Shown: positions 1-10,001, counted from the stretch's first letter. The stretch: 55,365 nucleotides of DNA from Streptococcus mitis subsp. hohhotensis (GCF_020089495.2 NZ_JAIRCA020000004.1:1-55365); one strand, 5' to 3'. Made by a program: numbers and translations. Notes: generated from the letters alone by a model not told the origin.

Positions 1-6
1 ATGATT

Positions 7-49
7 AAAACCAGTGGAACTTACCCTGACACGGATTTCCACTGGTTTT
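7..49. terminator. Strong inverted repeat, probable bidirectional terminator
   Basis: Two perfect 13-bp arms (7-19 and 37-49) start with AAAA and end with TTTT, so the hairpin can act as a terminator for either strand. It lies just downstream of the ylbF-like gene. A second, weaker hairpin follows at about 71-95 (TTCCAC/GTGGAA), and GTGGAACTTA occurs in both. The 17-nt loop is longer than usual. Confidence 0.65.
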
Positions 50-121
50 TAGAATTTTTATCAGACTAACTTCCACTTGGATTAGCGGTGGAACTTAGTT
101 TGGGAATTTACCGTTATTTTC

Positions 122-460
122 TTATTTTAGCAATTCTGAAACTGGTTCGAAAACAATTTTTTCAATGTCAGAAAGGTAAATTGCCAATTGTTGTTGCTTG
201 GTAAAGAATTCTGATAAGAGGCTATTTCCTTGAATCTGCTTGCCAAAGCCTTCCATCTTAGCTTGGAAGGAATCGTCTGGCATTTGCCCTGTCTGCGCTA
301 GTCTTTGAATTTCCTCTTGGAAAGCAACATATTCTGTAAAGATTTTGCTTGCCTCAGCATCTGCTGAAATAGCATCTTTAGCTGCTTTAACAGCCTTGTA
401 TTCTGGTAATTCGCGTAGACCGCGACTGAGTTCATTTGCACTATCGTAAATATTTGACAT
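122..460 (-). CDS. YlbF/YmcA family protein
   Basis: A 112-aa soluble, mainly helical, acidic protein of the YlbF/YmcA (Com_YlbF, DUF964) family. In Bacillus the relatives YlbF, YmcA and YaaT form a complex that affects RNase Y activity, competence and biofilm; whether the streptococcal protein does the same is not known from sequence. The start is supported by AAGGAGAAAATT directly before the ATG. It is the last visible gene of the minus-strand aromatic operon, following the broken gene at 514-1095 by about 50 nt. There is no signal peptide or catalytic motif. Confidence 0.85.
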   Translation of the reverse strand: MSNIYDSANELSRGLRELPEYKAVKAAKDAISADAEASKIFTEYVAFQEEIQRLAQTGQMPDDSFQAKMEGFGKQIQGNSLLSEFFTKQQQLAIYLSDIEKIVFEPVSELLK

Positions 461-513
461 AATTTTCTCCTTATTTATTTCTTTTAAAATTACTAGTCAC
501 TCTGTGGTCTTTA

Positions 514-1095
514 TTATTGTGCAATAACTTTTATATGACCTCTTGAATGTCCATTGCTTAATTCCTTATCTAGTACAAGCTCTATTTTCAAAGAGCCCAA
601 ATTAGAATTTGTCATAGTTTCATTTGATACAAGATTATCAAAATAACTATTTATATCATCATCAGATAAAGACGATTCAATTGCTCTAACAATATCATGA
701 AATACTTCTTTCATTCCTGCAACACCAGATTCACTATTTTCATTTGTCTGATTTATTGTTACATTGATTTTATCAGTATCATTTGCATGTAAAAGCTCCA
801 AGTAGTATCCGTAGCTTGATGCGAAATATTTTATTTTTATATTTCCTTTTTTGATATTTTCTAATGGACTATTAGAATTTTGATTATAGCTATTAATAAA
901 ATCATTAATAATTCTATCGTCTACATACTTTGAATTATTTTTCTCTTAACTTATTTCTTTCTTGGATGATTCATTTTTTGTCTCAACACTTGCTTCTGAA
1001 GTAGTTTTCACATCTTTTTTAACAGCGTAAGCTCTAAGTAAGATAAAAGAAATAAAGATAATACCAAATATGAATCTAGGCTCTATTTTAGGCAT
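514..1095 (-). pseudogene. Broken small membrane-anchored protein, internal stop
   Basis: Read from an ATG at 1095, the frame encodes a protein of about 193 residues interrupted by one in-frame TAA at 946-948 (codon 50). The N-terminus has a hydrophobic signal-anchor at about residues 8-23, followed by a Ser/Lys/Glu-rich linker, and the stop falls in this linker. The rest (about residues 51-193) stays open and ends normally. The start is convincing: AAGGAG overlaps the tyrA stop codon and the genes are about 10 nt apart. I do not recognise the family. It may be a recent null allele, a product from internal initiation at the ATG at 801 (95 aa), or a sequencing error. The confidence refers to the interrupted-gene reading. 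Confidence 0.75.
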
Positions 1096-1105
1096 ATTTT
1101 TCTCC

Positions 1106-2209
1106 TTATTTGATGACGACTGTATAGTCGGTATTTTCTGTTATGAGATGCTCAGCTCTTTCCAAGTCTTGAGCATTTTTAAATGAAATTTGTAGAATCC
1201 CGTGAATGTCTTCACGATTTTCCTCGTTGATATGAATATTGACCAAGGAAGTTCCACGTAGCAATTCCAAGATTCGTAAAATAACGTCTTCTTCATCGGG
1301 AACGTCAACATAGAGATCATAAGAGCTATCCACACCACCACGCTTATGGATTTCCATGGCCTGACGTTGCTCACGCGCTTGGTTGAAAAAGTTCCAAATC
1401 TGCTCCTCATCTCCCTTGCTGATGGCCTGACCAACCTCATCCAAACGCTCCTTGAAATCCTCGATTCGATCCAGAATGGTTTCACGATTAGATAAGAGAA
1501 TGGAGGTCCACATACCTGGTTCACTCTCTGCAATCCGTGTCATATCTCGAAAACCACCGGCCGCAAAGCGCCTTGCCATCTCATGTTCTTGAGCATAGAC
1601 CGCGGTCTGTTCCATGAGGCTAGAAGCCAGAATATGAGGAAAATGGCTAATCTGAGAAGTGACACGGTCATGCTCCTTGGCATCAATCTCGATAAAACGA
1701 GCATGAAGACCTGAAAGCAGGTCCTTCATTTCCTCAAGTGTATCAGGACTTGTCAGGCTCGAAGGCGTGAAGATATAATAGGCATTTTCAAAAAGATTGA
1801 CATCCGCTGAGGCAGCTCCTGTCTTGTGACTACCAGCCATGGGATGGGCCCCGACAAAACGAACAGGTTTTCCAGCCAAATAGTTCTCCGCTGCATCTAC
1901 AATAGCTGACTTGGTCGAACCAGCATCTGAAATAATGACGCCTTCTTTTAAGTCTAAGTTGGCCAATTCCTTAGTGAAAGCAATAGTTTGTTTGATTGGC
2001 AAGCTGAGGATAATAATATCTGCCAAAGAAGCAAAACTGGCAAAATCATCCGTTGCACGGTCAATCATGCCTTCTTTCAAGGCGATATCTCTCGAAGCTT
2101 GACTGCGATTATAACCTAAAATTTCATAATCTGGATGATCGCGTTTGATGCCGAGTGCCATAGAGGCACCGATCAACCCAAGACCTGCGATATAGATTGT
2201 TTTTGCCAT
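1106..2209 (-). CDS. tyrA: Prephenate dehydrogenase
   Basis: A 367-aa enzyme that oxidatively decarboxylates prephenate to 4-hydroxyphenylpyruvate with NAD+, the committed step to tyrosine. The N-terminal Rossmann fold opens with IAGLGLIGASMALGIK (residues about 6-21). The catalytic-domain signature GAHPMAGSHKTG is at about 120, followed by the helical prephenate dehydrogenase domain. A C-terminal ACT domain (about 295-367) is the likely site of tyrosine feedback. The upstream aroC gene is 9 nt away, consistent with one transcript. The length fits Gram-positive TyrA. Confidence 0.96.
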   Translation of the reverse strand: MAKTIYIAGLGLIGASMALGIKRDHPDYEILGYNRSQASRDIALKEGMIDRATDDFASFASLADIIILSLPIKQTIAFTKELANLDLKEGVIISDAGSTKSAIVDAAENYLAGKPVRFVGAHPMAGSHKTGAASADVNLFENAYYIFTPSSLTSPDTLEEMKDLLSGLHARFIEIDAKEHDRVTSQISHFPHILASSLMEQTAVYAQEHEMARRFAAGGFRDMTRIAESEPGMWTSILLSNRETILDRIEDFKERLDEVGQAISKGDEEQIWNFFNQAREQRQAMEIHKRGGVDSSYDLYVDVPDEEDVILRILELLRGTSLVNIHINEENREDIHGILQISFKNAQDLERAEHLITENTDYTVVIK

Positions 2210-2218
2210 AGGAACTCC

Positions 2219-3385
2219 TTAATAGTTCTTTGTATAGTCTCGATGTTTGGCCACTGCTTCTTTTAATTCCTCTAGATTGTCTGATGAGAATTTTTCAAGG
2301 ATTTCTTGTGCCAGAACCGTTGCCACAACAGCTTCCATAACTACACCTGCAGCTGGAAGAGCAGTTGGATCACTTCTTTCGACTGTTGCCTTGTAGGGTT
2401 CATGGGTTTCGATATCCACACTCATGAGTGGTTTGTAGAGAGTAGGAATAGGCTTCATAACTCCACGAACAACGATAGGTTGCCCATTGGTCATACCACC
2501 TTCAAAGCCCCCTAGATTGTTGGTACGGCGAGTATAGCCGTCTTCTTTAGACCAGAGAATTTCATCCATAACTTGGCTGCCTTTACGGTAACCAGCTTCA
2601 AAGCCGAGACCAAATTCTACCCCTTTAAAGGCATTGATAGAAACAACTGCCTGGGCCAATCGCGCATCCAATTTTCTGTCCCATTGGACATAAGAACCAA
2701 GGCCAACTGGAACACCTCCGACAACTGTCTCGACAACCCCACCAATTGTATCACCGTCACGTTTGATTTGGTCAATATAGTCCTTGATTTCCTGTTCCCG
2801 TTCTTGGTTGACAATAGAAACTTCAGACTGGGCAGCTCGTTTCTTAATCTCAGCGACTGTCAGATTTTCAGGAACATCGATTTCCTTGCCACCAAAGACC
2901 ACGACATGGTTGGCAATCTCCATATCCAGTTCAGCCAAAAGGCGTTTGGCTACTGCCCCAACGGCAACCCGCATGGTGGTTTCACGGGCAGATGAGCGCT
3001 CCAAAGAATTTCTTAAATCATCAAAACGGTACTTGATACCCCCAACCAAGTCGGCGTGACCAGGACGTGGATGGGTGATTTTTCGTTTGCTTTTAAGGCG
3101 GTCTTCAATGTCCTCCGCAGACATGATGTCCAGCCATTTTTGGTGATCCTTATTGACGACATCCATGGTAATAGGAGCCCCTGTCGTCTTCCCGTGGCGA
3201 ACGCCAGAAGTAAAGACAACCTGGTCACTCTCAATCTTCATACGACCACCGCGGCCGTAGCCACCCTGACGACGTTTAAGGTCCTCATTGATATCCTCAG
3301 CTGTCAAAGGAAGTCCAGCTGGAATTCCCTCAATAATAGCCGTCAGACGGGGGCCGTGTGATTCTCCTGCAGTTAAATATCTCAT
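2219..3385 (-). CDS. aroC: Chorismate synthase
   Basis: A 388-aa FMN-dependent chorismate synthase, which converts 5-enolpyruvylshikimate-3-phosphate to chorismate, the last common step of the shikimate pathway. It begins [12 protein letters not shown] with the conserved [20 protein letters not shown] lies near residues 128-142 and the [12 protein letters not shown] segment near 295. The length is typical of the bacterial enzyme. It is separated by 9 nt from both aroB upstream and tyrA downstream, so translation is probably coupled along the operon. Confidence 0.97.
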   Translation of the reverse strand: MRYLTAGESHGPRLTAIIEGIPAGLPLTAEDINEDLKRRQGGYGRGGRMKIESDQVVFTSGVRHGKTTGAPITMDVVNKDHQKWLDIMSAEDIEDRLKSKRKITHPRPGHADLVGGIKYRFDDLRNSLERSSARETTMRVAVGAVAKRLLAELDMEIANHVVVFGGKEIDVPENLTVAEIKKRAAQSEVSIVNQEREQEIKDYIDQIKRDGDTIGGVVETVVGGVPVGLGSYVQWDRKLDARLAQAVVSINAFKGVEFGLGFEAGYRKGSQVMDEILWSKEDGYTRRTNNLGGFEGGMTNGQPIVVRGVMKPIPTLYKPLMSVDIETHEPYKATVERSDPTALPAAGVVMEAVVATVLAQEILEKFSSDNLEELKEAVAKHRDYTKNY

Positions 3386-3394
3386 ACGTTCTCC

Positions 3395-4462
3395 TTATTT
3401 TACCAAATAGTCTTTCATCTCTTCCAAAGAAACTGGGTGGATAGTCGCTGAACCAAGCTCTGGCACCAAGACCAATTTCAAGGTATTGCCACGCGCCTTC
3501 TTATCATGAGTCAAAGCCTGATAAAGCTTGTCAACATCCCAGTTTTCATAGTCAACAGGCAAGCCAAATTTCTGACACATATCTGTAATGGACTGAGTTA
3601 TGCCAGCTGGCATAAGGCCTTTTTCCTCAGCTACCTTGGAAATCTGAACCATGCCCATGGCCACAGCTTCACCATGCATGACCTTGCCATATCCGGCCGT
3701 CGCTTCAATGGCGTGACCAATGGTGTGGCCAAAATTGAGGTAAAGACGAACACCATTGTCCAACTCATCCTCAACTACCATCTTGCGCTTAACCTGACAA
3801 GAATGTTCAATCAAGGTCTCTGCATATTCCAGTATGCTCTCAACAGAACCATCCAGCTCCGTCAAGAGAGCCCAAAGTTCTGGATCCTCAATCAAGCCAT
3901 ACTTGATAACTTCACCCATTCCTTCAATCAACTCTCTTTTTCCGAGGGTTTCAAGAACAAGTGGGTCAATCAGAACCCCATCTGGCTGGGCAAAGGTACC
4001 CACCATATTTTTAGCAAATGGAGTATTGACGCCCGTCTTTCCACCGATTGAAGAATCCACCTGGGCAGTCAAACTAGTCGGAATCTGAACAAAGTGAATG
4101 CCCCGCATATAGGTAGAGGCTACAAAACCAGCCAAGTCCCCAACGACACCGCCACCAAGAGCCACGATTCCATCGCTACGAGTCAGACCTTGCTTGACTA
4201 AAAATTCATAGACTTTCTGGACAGTGGTTAAATTCTTTCTTTCTTCCCCTTCTAAAAAGTCAAAAACTGCTACCTGAAAACCAGCATCTTCTAGGCTGAG
4301 CTTGACCTTCTCTGCATAAAGAGAAGCTACATGGTTGTCTGTCACAATGACTACCTTTTGTGGTTGCCAGAGTTCTCGCAACCATTGACCAGCCTGAGCC
4401 AGACAACCTTTTTCAATCTGAATATCATAAGGATGATGAGGAATATCGATTCTGATTTTCAT
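3395..4462 (-). CDS. aroB: 3-dehydroquinate synthase
   Basis: A 355-aa NAD+- and metal-dependent enzyme that cyclises DAHP to 3-dehydroquinate, step two of the shikimate pathway. The nucleotide-binding segment [14 protein letters not shown] is at about residues 103-116. [20 protein letters not shown] follows at about 127-146. The metal-binding histidine region [12 protein letters not shown] is near 243-254. It sits between aroE (18 nt) and aroC (9 nt). Length and motif order are standard. Confidence 0.97.
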   Translation of the reverse strand: MKIRIDIPHHPYDIQIEKGCLAQAGQWLRELWQPQKVVIVTDNHVASLYAEKVKLSLEDAGFQVAVFDFLEGEERKNLTTVQKVYEFLVKQGLTRSDGIVALGGGVVGDLAGFVASTYMRGIHFVQIPTSLTAQVDSSIGGKTGVNTPFAKNMVGTFAQPDGVLIDPLVLETLGKRELIEGMGEVIKYGLIEDPELWALLTELDGSVESILEYAETLIEHSCQVKRKMVVEDELDNGVRLYLNFGHTIGHAIEATAGYGKVMHGEAVAMGMVQISKVAEEKGLMPAGITQSITDMCQKFGLPVDYENWDVDKLYQALTHDKKARGNTLKLVLVPELGSATIHPVSLEEMKDYLVK

Positions 4463-4480
4463 AGGAGAATCTCCTTTTCT

Positions 4481-5335
4481 TTATTGGTATTTTTCTGTTA
4501 AAGACTGCCAAATTTCTTCTGTCGGCATTTCCTTTCCTGTCCACAGTTGAAAAGCTTCTGCAGCTTGATAGAGCAACATCCCCAGACCATTGACGGCTGG
4601 ATTGCCCTGACTTCTGGCCCATTTCAAAAACGGGGTTTCAAAAGGTTGGTAAATGATATCTGCTACTAAAAGAGTTTCTGATAGGACAATGTTTTCAGGA
4701 ACTGGAGATGATTGACCATCCATCCCTACACTTGTCGCATTGACCAGTAAATCCGACTCAGCAATCCTTGCTTGCAGTTCAGAAACATCTTCTAAAGAAT
4801 ACAAGTCCACCTTAAAACCAGTCTGCTCCTGTAACTTGTCTAGGTAAGGTCTTGTTTTTTCCATAGAAACGGAACGGACAAAGACCGAAATCTGACTGAC
4901 GCCATCCAAAATAGCCTGTGCCAGAATGGACTTAGCTGCACCACCTGCACCCAGTAGGGTCATCTTTTTACCTGTAATTGTAAAAGAAGGCAAGCTCTTA
5001 AAAAATCCCTTGCCATCTGTATTATATCCAATTAAATTGCCATTCTCATTGACAACCGTATTAACCGCACCAATCAAGCGCGCTTCATCTCTCAGCTCAT
5101 CCAAAAAAGGAATCACCTGCTCCTTATAGGGCATGGAAAGATTGATTCCAAACATCTGGTAGCGACGAATATTGGCCACTGTTTCTGCCAAGTCACCCGC
5201 TTCAATCTCCCAAGCCACGTAAGCACCGTTGGTAGCTGTCGCCTCAAAAGCCCTATTGTGGATAAAGGGGGAAATAGAATGTTTAATAGGATTGGCAACA
5301 ACGGCAGCTAAACGTGTATAGCCATCAAGCTTCAT
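4481..5335 (-). CDS. aroE: Shikimate dehydrogenase
   Basis: A 284-aa NADP-dependent shikimate dehydrogenase that reduces 3-dehydroshikimate to shikimate. The substrate-binding [12 protein letters not shown] is at about residues 18-29. The catalytic lysine lies in the MPYKEQV segment (about 69-75) and the dinucleotide loop is GAGGAAKS (about 129-136). Its start overlaps the end of aroD by 11 nt, indicating translational coupling. A C-terminal [14 protein letters not shown] segment is typical of AroE. Confidence 0.97.
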   Translation of the reverse strand: MKLDGYTRLAAVVANPIKHSISPFIHNRAFEATATNGAYVAWEIEAGDLAETVANIRRYQMFGINLSMPYKEQVIPFLDELRDEARLIGAVNTVVNENGNLIGYNTDGKGFFKSLPSFTITGKKMTLLGAGGAAKSILAQAILDGVSQISVFVRSVSMEKTRPYLDKLQEQTGFKVDLYSLEDVSELQARIAESDLLVNATSVGMDGQSSPVPENIVLSETLLVADIIYQPFETPFLKWARSQGNPAVNGLGMLLYQAAEAFQLWTGKEMPTEEIWQSLTEKYQ

Positions 5336-6002
5336 CCAAAATCTCCCTGATTTTTTTCATATTAGCTAGGGAAATCTGACCTGGGGCACTAGCCTCATCT
5401 AGACTAGCAAAGGACCAGCTAGAACCCGTCACATCTGCAGTGATACGAGAGACTTTACCCACCTTGCCCATAGAAATCGTCACATATTCCTGTTCAGGAT
5501 TGAGGGTTTTAAAGCCTCGTGTATAGTTCATCAAGTCTAGCACATCCTGCTCCGTGTGAGCCATCACCGCAACCTTGACAAGTTTTGGATTTAGGCTCGT
5601 CAACTCTGACAAGATTTCCATCATGTTTTCAGGTGTTTCTTGGAAATTGTGGTAACTCAAAACGAGATTTGGGAAGTCCAGCATTTCCTCAAAAACATCC
5701 TTGTAGCTGTAATACTCAAAATCAATATAGTCTGGTTGATAGAGTTGCGCCACTTCCTTGATTAGATGGATATATTCTTCTGGAGAAAGGTCAATTTCTC
5801 CCCCTTCAGCGCGAGTTCGCAGAGTGAAAACCAACTCACGGCCTGCGAATTTTTCAAAAATAGCTGGAGCTACCTGCAAAATCGCTTCCTTAGGCAGATA
5901 GTCAGCACGCCATTCAATGATGTCGGCATCCAGATACCTCGTGGCATCCAGAGCCTGAGCCTCCTCTAAACTTCTTGGCATTACTGAAACGATTAATTTC
6001 AT
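5325..6002 (-). CDS. aroD: Type I 3-dehydroquinate dehydratase
   Basis: A 225-aa class I dehydroquinase that dehydrates 3-dehydroquinate to 3-dehydroshikimate through a Schiff base. The catalytic histidine is in [10 protein letters not shown] and the Schiff-base lysine in LVKVAVMAH (about residues 140-148). It overlaps the upstream methyltransferase by 4 nt (ATGA) and the downstream aroE by 11 nt, so it lies deep in a coupled operon. The pathway order in the operon is D-E-B-C-tyrA. Confidence 0.96.
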   Translation of the reverse strand: MKLIVSVMPRSLEEAQALDATRYLDADIIEWRADYLPKEAILQVAPAIFEKFAGRELVFTLRTRAEGGEIDLSPEEYIHLIKEVAQLYQPDYIDFEYYSYKDVFEEMLDFPNLVLSYHNFQETPENMMEILSELTSLNPKLVKVAVMAHTEQDVLDLMNYTRGFKTLNPEQEYVTISMGKVGKVSRITADVTGSSWSFASLDEASAPGQISLANMKKIREILDEA

Positions 6003-7162
6003 TTACTAACCTTCATACTAATCACCTTGAGGTAATTACTACTTTCATCTTTTTTATTATAGGCGAAATCTGCTGGAAGACCGTATTTATTTAAAATCTG
6101 GTAACTTCTTCCTGCAAAGCCTTTATCAATTTGTTCTGTAAATTTCTGGCGGGATACATTGGCAGCATTGGTACTAGCAATGATAATCCCTTCCGGATTT
6201 AAAATCTCAAGACTCTGGGAAATCAACTTGTGATAATCCTTAGCCACAGAAAATGTTTGTTTTTTGTTCCGAGCAAAGCTAGGCGGATCTAGGACAATCA
6301 CATCGTAAGTCAAGCCTTTTCGCTTAGCATACTTGAAATACTCAAAGACATCCATGACTATAAAACGGTGGTCATCTGTGCTGATTCCATTTGCCTGAAA
6401 ATGCGCTTGAGACAATTCTCGTGAACGTTTAGCTAGGTCAACCGAAGTAGTCTGGCTTGCTCCTCCCATGGCCGCAGCCACTGAAAAGGCTGCTGTATAG
6501 GAAAACATATTGAGCAAGGATTTGCCCATAGCCAACCCATCAACTAGACTACCACGAACCTCGTGCTGATCTAGGAAAATCCCTGTCATCAAGCCATCGT
6601 TCATAAAGACTTGATACAGAACACCATTTTCCAAAACAGTGAAAAACTCAGGTGCTTCTTGACCATAAACATGGGCAGATTCATAGTCCAAACCCTTAAA
6701 GCGGATCTTCTCATAGGTCCCTAAAACCTCAGGAAAAATCTGTCTAAAGGCTTCCAAGATAATCTTGCGAATCTGATAAACATAAGAGTTATACCAAGAA
6801 AAGACGACATAGTCGCCATACAGGTCCACTGTCAGACCGCCAAAACCATCTCCCTCTTGGTTGAAGAGACGAAAGGCAGTTGTCAAATCATCTTGATAGT
6901 AGGCGCTTCTCTTTTCTTTAGCTTGTCTAAACAGCGTTTCAAAGAAAGCTTGATTGAAAGCCACCTTGTCCTTACTAACAAACCAGCCCAAGCCCTTGTT
7001 TTGCTGAGAAAGGTAGGCAGTACCAAGAAAGGTTCCTTCCTGACTCTGCACTTCTACTTCCTGATCCTTAAGATTGACATTCTCAAGATCACTGGCTTCT
7101 AGTAAAACCAGCCCCTTAGCGAGCTTCTTTTCAACCCTTTTGCTAACTCTTATTCTATTCAT
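5999..7162 (-). CDS. Class I SAM-dependent rRNA methyltransferase (RlmI-like)
   Basis: A 387-aa enzyme of the PUA-plus-methyltransferase family related to RlmI (23S rRNA m5C methyltransferase) and Bacillus YwbD. A PUA-like domain covers about 1-75. The SAM-binding Rossmann part includes [20 protein letters not shown], and the DPPSFARNK motif carries the catalytic proline loop. I place the start at 7162 (MNRIRVSK), not at the ATG at 7171, because that ATG lies inside the -10 box. It is the first gene of the aro operon and overlaps aroD by 4 nt. The exact rRNA target is not readable. Confidence 0.9.
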   Translation of the reverse strand: MNRIRVSKRVEKKLAKGLVLLEASDLENVNLKDQEVEVQSQEGTFLGTAYLSQQNKGLGWFVSKDKVAFNQAFFETLFRQAKEKRSAYYQDDLTTAFRLFNQEGDGFGGLTVDLYGDYVVFSWYNSYVYQIRKIILEAFRQIFPEVLGTYEKIRFKGLDYESAHVYGQEAPEFFTVLENGVLYQVFMNDGLMTGIFLDQHEVRGSLVDGLAMGKSLLNMFSYTAAFSVAAAMGGASQTTSVDLAKRSRELSQAHFQANGISTDDHRFIVMDVFEYFKYAKRKGLTYDVIVLDPPSFARNKKQTFSVAKDYHKLISQSLEILNPEGIIIASTNAANVSRQKFTEQIDKGFAGRSYQILNKYGLPADFAYNKKDESSNYLKVISMKVSK

Positions 7163-7198
7163 AACTACCATTATATCAAACTTTTAGCCAATTCTCAA
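7163..7198 (-). promoter_or_regulatory. Consensus promoter abutting the first AUG of the aro operon
   Basis: TTGAGA (7198-7193), a 17-nt spacer, then a perfect TATAAT (7175-7170). Only seven bases (7169-7163) separate the -10 box from the ATG at 7162, so the expected +1 coincides with the A of the AUG. No Shine-Dalgarno sequence lies before that ATG. The natural reading is a leaderless mRNA. Confidence 0.8.
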
Positions 7199-7219
7199 AA
7201 AAGAAACTACCCTTGCTTT

Positions 7220-7271
7220 TTTACTCTTCTTTTAAAAAATGGTATACTAATACTAATAAAAAATTAGGAAG
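7220..7271 (+). promoter_or_regulatory. Promoter and RBS of the LtaS-like gene (decides its start)
   Basis: TTTACT (7220-7225), 17-nt spacer, TATACT (7243-7248), then AGGAAG (7266-7271) seven bases before the GTG at 7279. An ATG at 7213 is in frame but lies upstream of the promoter and cannot be the start from this transcript. The promoter is back to back with that of the aro operon; the two -35 boxes are about 21 bp apart. Confidence 0.75.
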
Positions 7272-7278
7272 TAAATGT

Positions 7279-9429
7279 GTGAGAATTAATTTTAACAAAA
7301 TCCAAAAAGCCATGGGTACCAGACTGGGTTTTGTCCTAACCCTTTTAATCCTCTATTGGCTCAAAACCTTATTAGCCTATACCGTTGACTTTAATTTAGA
7401 TATTCAAGTAGGTAAGTTGCAGGGAAATTACCTTGCCTTTATCGCCTTTTTCAACCCCCTTCCTCTAGGACTACTCCTGCTGGCTCTAGCCCTCTATGCT
7501 CGCTCAACCAAGATCTTTTATGGTCTGAGTATAGCTATTTATAGCCTTTTATTCATTTGGCTCTATTCCAATGTCTTTTACTATCGAGAATTTAGTGACT
7601 TTATCACGGCTAATACCATGAAGGTGGTCAGCAAGGTGTCTGTCGGCACTGCGGAACTAGAGTTACTGCGTCCTTGGGATTTCATCTATTTTATGGATTT
7701 CCCATTGCTGGCTTTCCTTTTCTATAAAAAATTCATCCAGCTGGATAGGAGACCTTTCAAATTCCGCTCCAGTGTTGCTATCACTGCTCTCTCAGCCCTG
7801 CTCTTTTCAGCTAATCTTTTCTTGGCTGAAATTGAGCGTCCCGATCTCCTATCACGAGGATTTTCTAATTATTATGTTGTTCGTGCCCTTAGTTTGCCAG
7901 CATTTTTAGGCTATAGTGCCAACCAATCCTATAGCGCCAACAAAGAACGTGCTAAGGCCTCTGAGACCGACCTTCAACCTATTACAGATTATATTCAAGA
8001 ACATTCGGCTAAGCCTAATCCAGACTATTTCGGCTTAGCCAAAGGGAAAAATGTGATTTATCTCCACTTGGAGAGTTTCCAACAGTTCCTGCTTGACTAT
8101 AAACTCAACATAGATGGAACTGAGCATGAAGTCACTCCCTTCCTCAACTCCCTCTACCATTCGCAATCAACCCTAGCCTTTTCGAATATCTTTAACCAAG
8201 TCAAGGCTGGTAAGACCTCAGATGCGGAAACCATGCTGGAGACTGGTTTGTTTGGACTTGACCAAGGTTCCTTTATGGTCAATTACGGTGGTACCAATAC
8301 CCAGCAGGCTGCTCCTTTTATCCTATCAAAAAACGGCTATCAATCGAGTGCCGTCTTTCACGGCAATATCGGGACGTTCTGGAACCGAAATACGACCTAC
8401 AAACAATGGGGCTACCAATACTTCTTTGATGCTTCTTATTTTACTAAGCAAGACAGTAGCAATTCTTTCCAATATGGTTTAAATGATAAAATCATGATGA
8501 AAGATTCTATCCAATATCTAGAGCACTTGCAGCAGCCTTTTTATGCTAAGTATATCACGGTGTCCAATCACTATCCCTATGCTAGCAATCTGACAGGCGA
8601 TGAACTTGGTTTCCCCTTGGCTAAAACCAAAGATGAAACCATCAATGGCTACTTCCAAACAGCTAACTATCTAGATAGTGCTATCAAGGCCTTCTTTGAC
8701 TATCTCAAAGAAAGTGGCCTCTATGAAAAATCCATCATCGTCATCTACGGAGACCATTATGGAATTTCTAACTCCCGCAATCCTGAACTGGCACCCTTGA
8801 TTGGCAAGACTTCTGAGAACTGGTCGAATTACGACAATGCCATGTTGCAACGAGTGCCTTTTATGGTGGTCATGCCTGGCTATGAAAAAGGACAAATCAT
8901 CAATACCTACGGTGGACAAATCGATATCTTACCGACTCTTGAACACCTCCTTGGTATTGAGTCCAATTCCTTCCTACAAGTTGGACAAGATCTTCTGTCT
9001 CCAGATCATCAAGAAATCGTTGCCTTTCGGACTGCCAATTCCTTCGTTACACCAAAATACACCAGTTATGACGGACGAACCTACTATACTGAGAGCGGTC
9101 TTGAAATCAGCAACCTTGATGAACAAGCTCAGACTGAACTGGAAATTGTTCGTCAAGCAGCTAGTCAACAGCTAAAAATCAGCGACCAGATTCAAACTGG
9201 CGATTTGATACGTTTCTACCAAGCAGATCATCTTGGAAAAGTTGATACAGAAAGTATTTCTTACCTCAATTCTTTACAAATTCTGCAAAAGATTGAGCAG
9301 GAAAAAGGTAGTCAATCAACCAGTCTCTTTAGCCAACGACAAGGCAAAACCAGTGCTGACCTTTTCAAGGCACCAAGTTACCAAGAACTCCACCCCGAGT
9401 CTGTAGAAACTGAATCAAAATCACAATAA
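7279..9429 (+). CDS. LtaS-like membrane sulfatase/phosphoglycerol transferase
   Basis: A 716-aa protein with about five N-terminal membrane segments (first 200 residues) and an extracellular sulfatase-fold domain. Metal and catalytic positions of the LtaS family are visible: the Glu in YLHLESFQQFL, the nucleophile Thr in AGKTSDAETML and the Asp-His pair in IYGDHYG. LtaS enzymes polymerise glycerol phosphate from phosphatidylglycerol. Pneumococcal-type teichoic acid is made another way, so the substrate here is uncertain. A C-terminal extension of about 100 Gln/Ser-rich residues follows the enzymatic domain. I choose the GTG start because promoter and RBS both precede it. A terminator follows at 9432. 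Confidence 0.85.
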   Translation: MRINFNKIQKAMGTRLGFVLTLLILYWLKTLLAYTVDFNLDIQVGKLQGNYLAFIAFFNPLPLGLLLLALALYARSTKIFYGLSIAIYSLLFIWLYSNVFYYREFSDFITANTMKVVSKVSVGTAELELLRPWDFIYFMDFPLLAFLFYKKFIQLDRRPFKFRSSVAITALSALLFSANLFLAEIERPDLLSRGFSNYYVVRALSLPAFLGYSANQSYSANKERAKASETDLQPITDYIQEHSAKPNPDYFGLAKGKNVIYLHLESFQQFLLDYKLNIDGTEHEVTPFLNSLYHSQSTLAFSNIFNQVKAGKTSDAETMLETGLFGLDQGSFMVNYGGTNTQQAAPFILSKNGYQSSAVFHGNIGTFWNRNTTYKQWGYQYFFDASYFTKQDSSNSFQYGLNDKIMMKDSIQYLEHLQQPFYAKYITVSNHYPYASNLTGDELGFPLAKTKDETINGYFQTANYLDSAIKAFFDYLKESGLYEKSIIVIYGDHYGISNSRNPELAPLIGKTSENWSNYDNAMLQRVPFMVVMPGYEKGQIINTYGGQIDILPTLEHLLGIESNSFLQVGQDLLSPDHQEIVAFRTANSFVTPKYTSYDGRTYYTESGLEISNLDEQAQTELEIVRQAASQQLKISDQIQTGDLIRFYQADHLGKVDTESISYLNSLQILQKIEQEKGSQSTSLFSQRQGKTSADLFKAPSYQELHPESVETESKSQ

Positions 9430-9431
9430 AA

Positions 9432-9466
9432 AAATGCTCTTCCGTCTTGGAGGAGCATTTCTTTTT
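9432..9466 (+). terminator. Intrinsic terminator after the LtaS-like gene
   Basis: AATGCTC (9433-9439) pairs with GAGCATT (9453-9459), with further CC/GG pairing inside, followed by a run of T. It begins a few bases after the stop codon. Confidence 0.8.
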
Positions 9467-9469
9467 ATC

Positions 9470-9617
9470 AACGAAAATCAAAGAGCAAACTAGGAAAATA
9501 GCCTCAGATTAACTTTAAAATTATAGGTAAGGCTGATGAAGTCAACTCAAAATACTATTTTGAGCTAGCAGATAAGACAAAGCTGATCTTGTTTGAAGAG
9601 ATTTTCGAAGAGTATAA
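9470..9617 (+). repeat. Degenerate BOX element
   Basis: It begins with the boxA-like GAAAATCAAAGAGCAAACTA and ends with the boxC-like GAAGAGATTTTCGAAGAGTA, with a boxB-like middle (CTGATGAAGTCAACTC). It is more diverged than the copy at 37922. BOX elements are short, non-coding, probably trans-mobilised repeats of pneumococcus and its relatives. Confidence 0.75.
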
Positions 9618-9782
9618 GAAAGCCTAAAAGAGAAGTAAATTAGCTCGATAGGCTACTTCAGTAATATGTGTCTGTCAAATTTAGTGACGAGGATTGTAGA
9701 AGAAAGATGAGGAGGCATAGAGAGAAGATAAATCAGCTTCAGTAGATATCTAGAAAATTTGATTCTATAGAGAAGCCTTTTG
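9618..9782. other. Non-coding stretch with nothing recognised
   Basis: About 165 bases after the BOX element and before the small membrane gene on the minus strand. I see no convincing frame with an RBS, no clear hairpin terminator for the minus-strand gene and no insertion-sequence ends. It may be remnant DNA. Confidence 0.5.
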
Positions 9783-10001
9783 TTACAAATTCAATATACT
9801 ATCAATAAATAATATTATAGAAGCAATAATAATTATAATTTCACCTATCTGCATAATTCTATTTCGAACTCTAAATATATGTTCTATCAAAAATACTTGA
9901 AAAAGACACATTATAGGGATTAAAGTTTTTGAAATTGAAAAAAATCCCAATAAATAAACTATGAACAACAATAATAGAACTATATTATATTTCTTATTCA
10001 T
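9783..10001 (-). CDS. Small hydrophobic membrane protein, function unknown
   Basis: A 72-aa protein that is almost entirely hydrophobic, with two or three predicted membrane segments (about 6-25, 27-43 and 52-70) separated by a basic turn containing RVRNR. I do not recognise a family. It looks like a genuine gene: GAGGGG lies six bases before the ATG, and a full promoter stands about 50 bases upstream. It stands alone between a BOX repeat and an IS200-type relic, which is typical accessory territory. Bacteriocin immunity-like or toxin-like membrane peptides are possible, but nothing in the sequence proves either. Confidence 0.65.
   Translation of the reverse strand: MNKKYNIVLLLLFIVYLLGFFSISKTLIPIMCLFQVFLIEHIFRVRNRIMQIGEIIIIIASIILFIDSILNL

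Noticed and set aside
2573..2995. 140-aa plus-strand frame opposite aroC
   Set aside because: Shadow frame of aroC with no RBS and no domain.
7213..7278. Longer LtaS-like frame beginning at an ATG at 7213
   Set aside because: The promoter (7220-7248) lies inside this extension, and a GTG at 7279 has a proper RBS; the first 22 residues also look non-coding.
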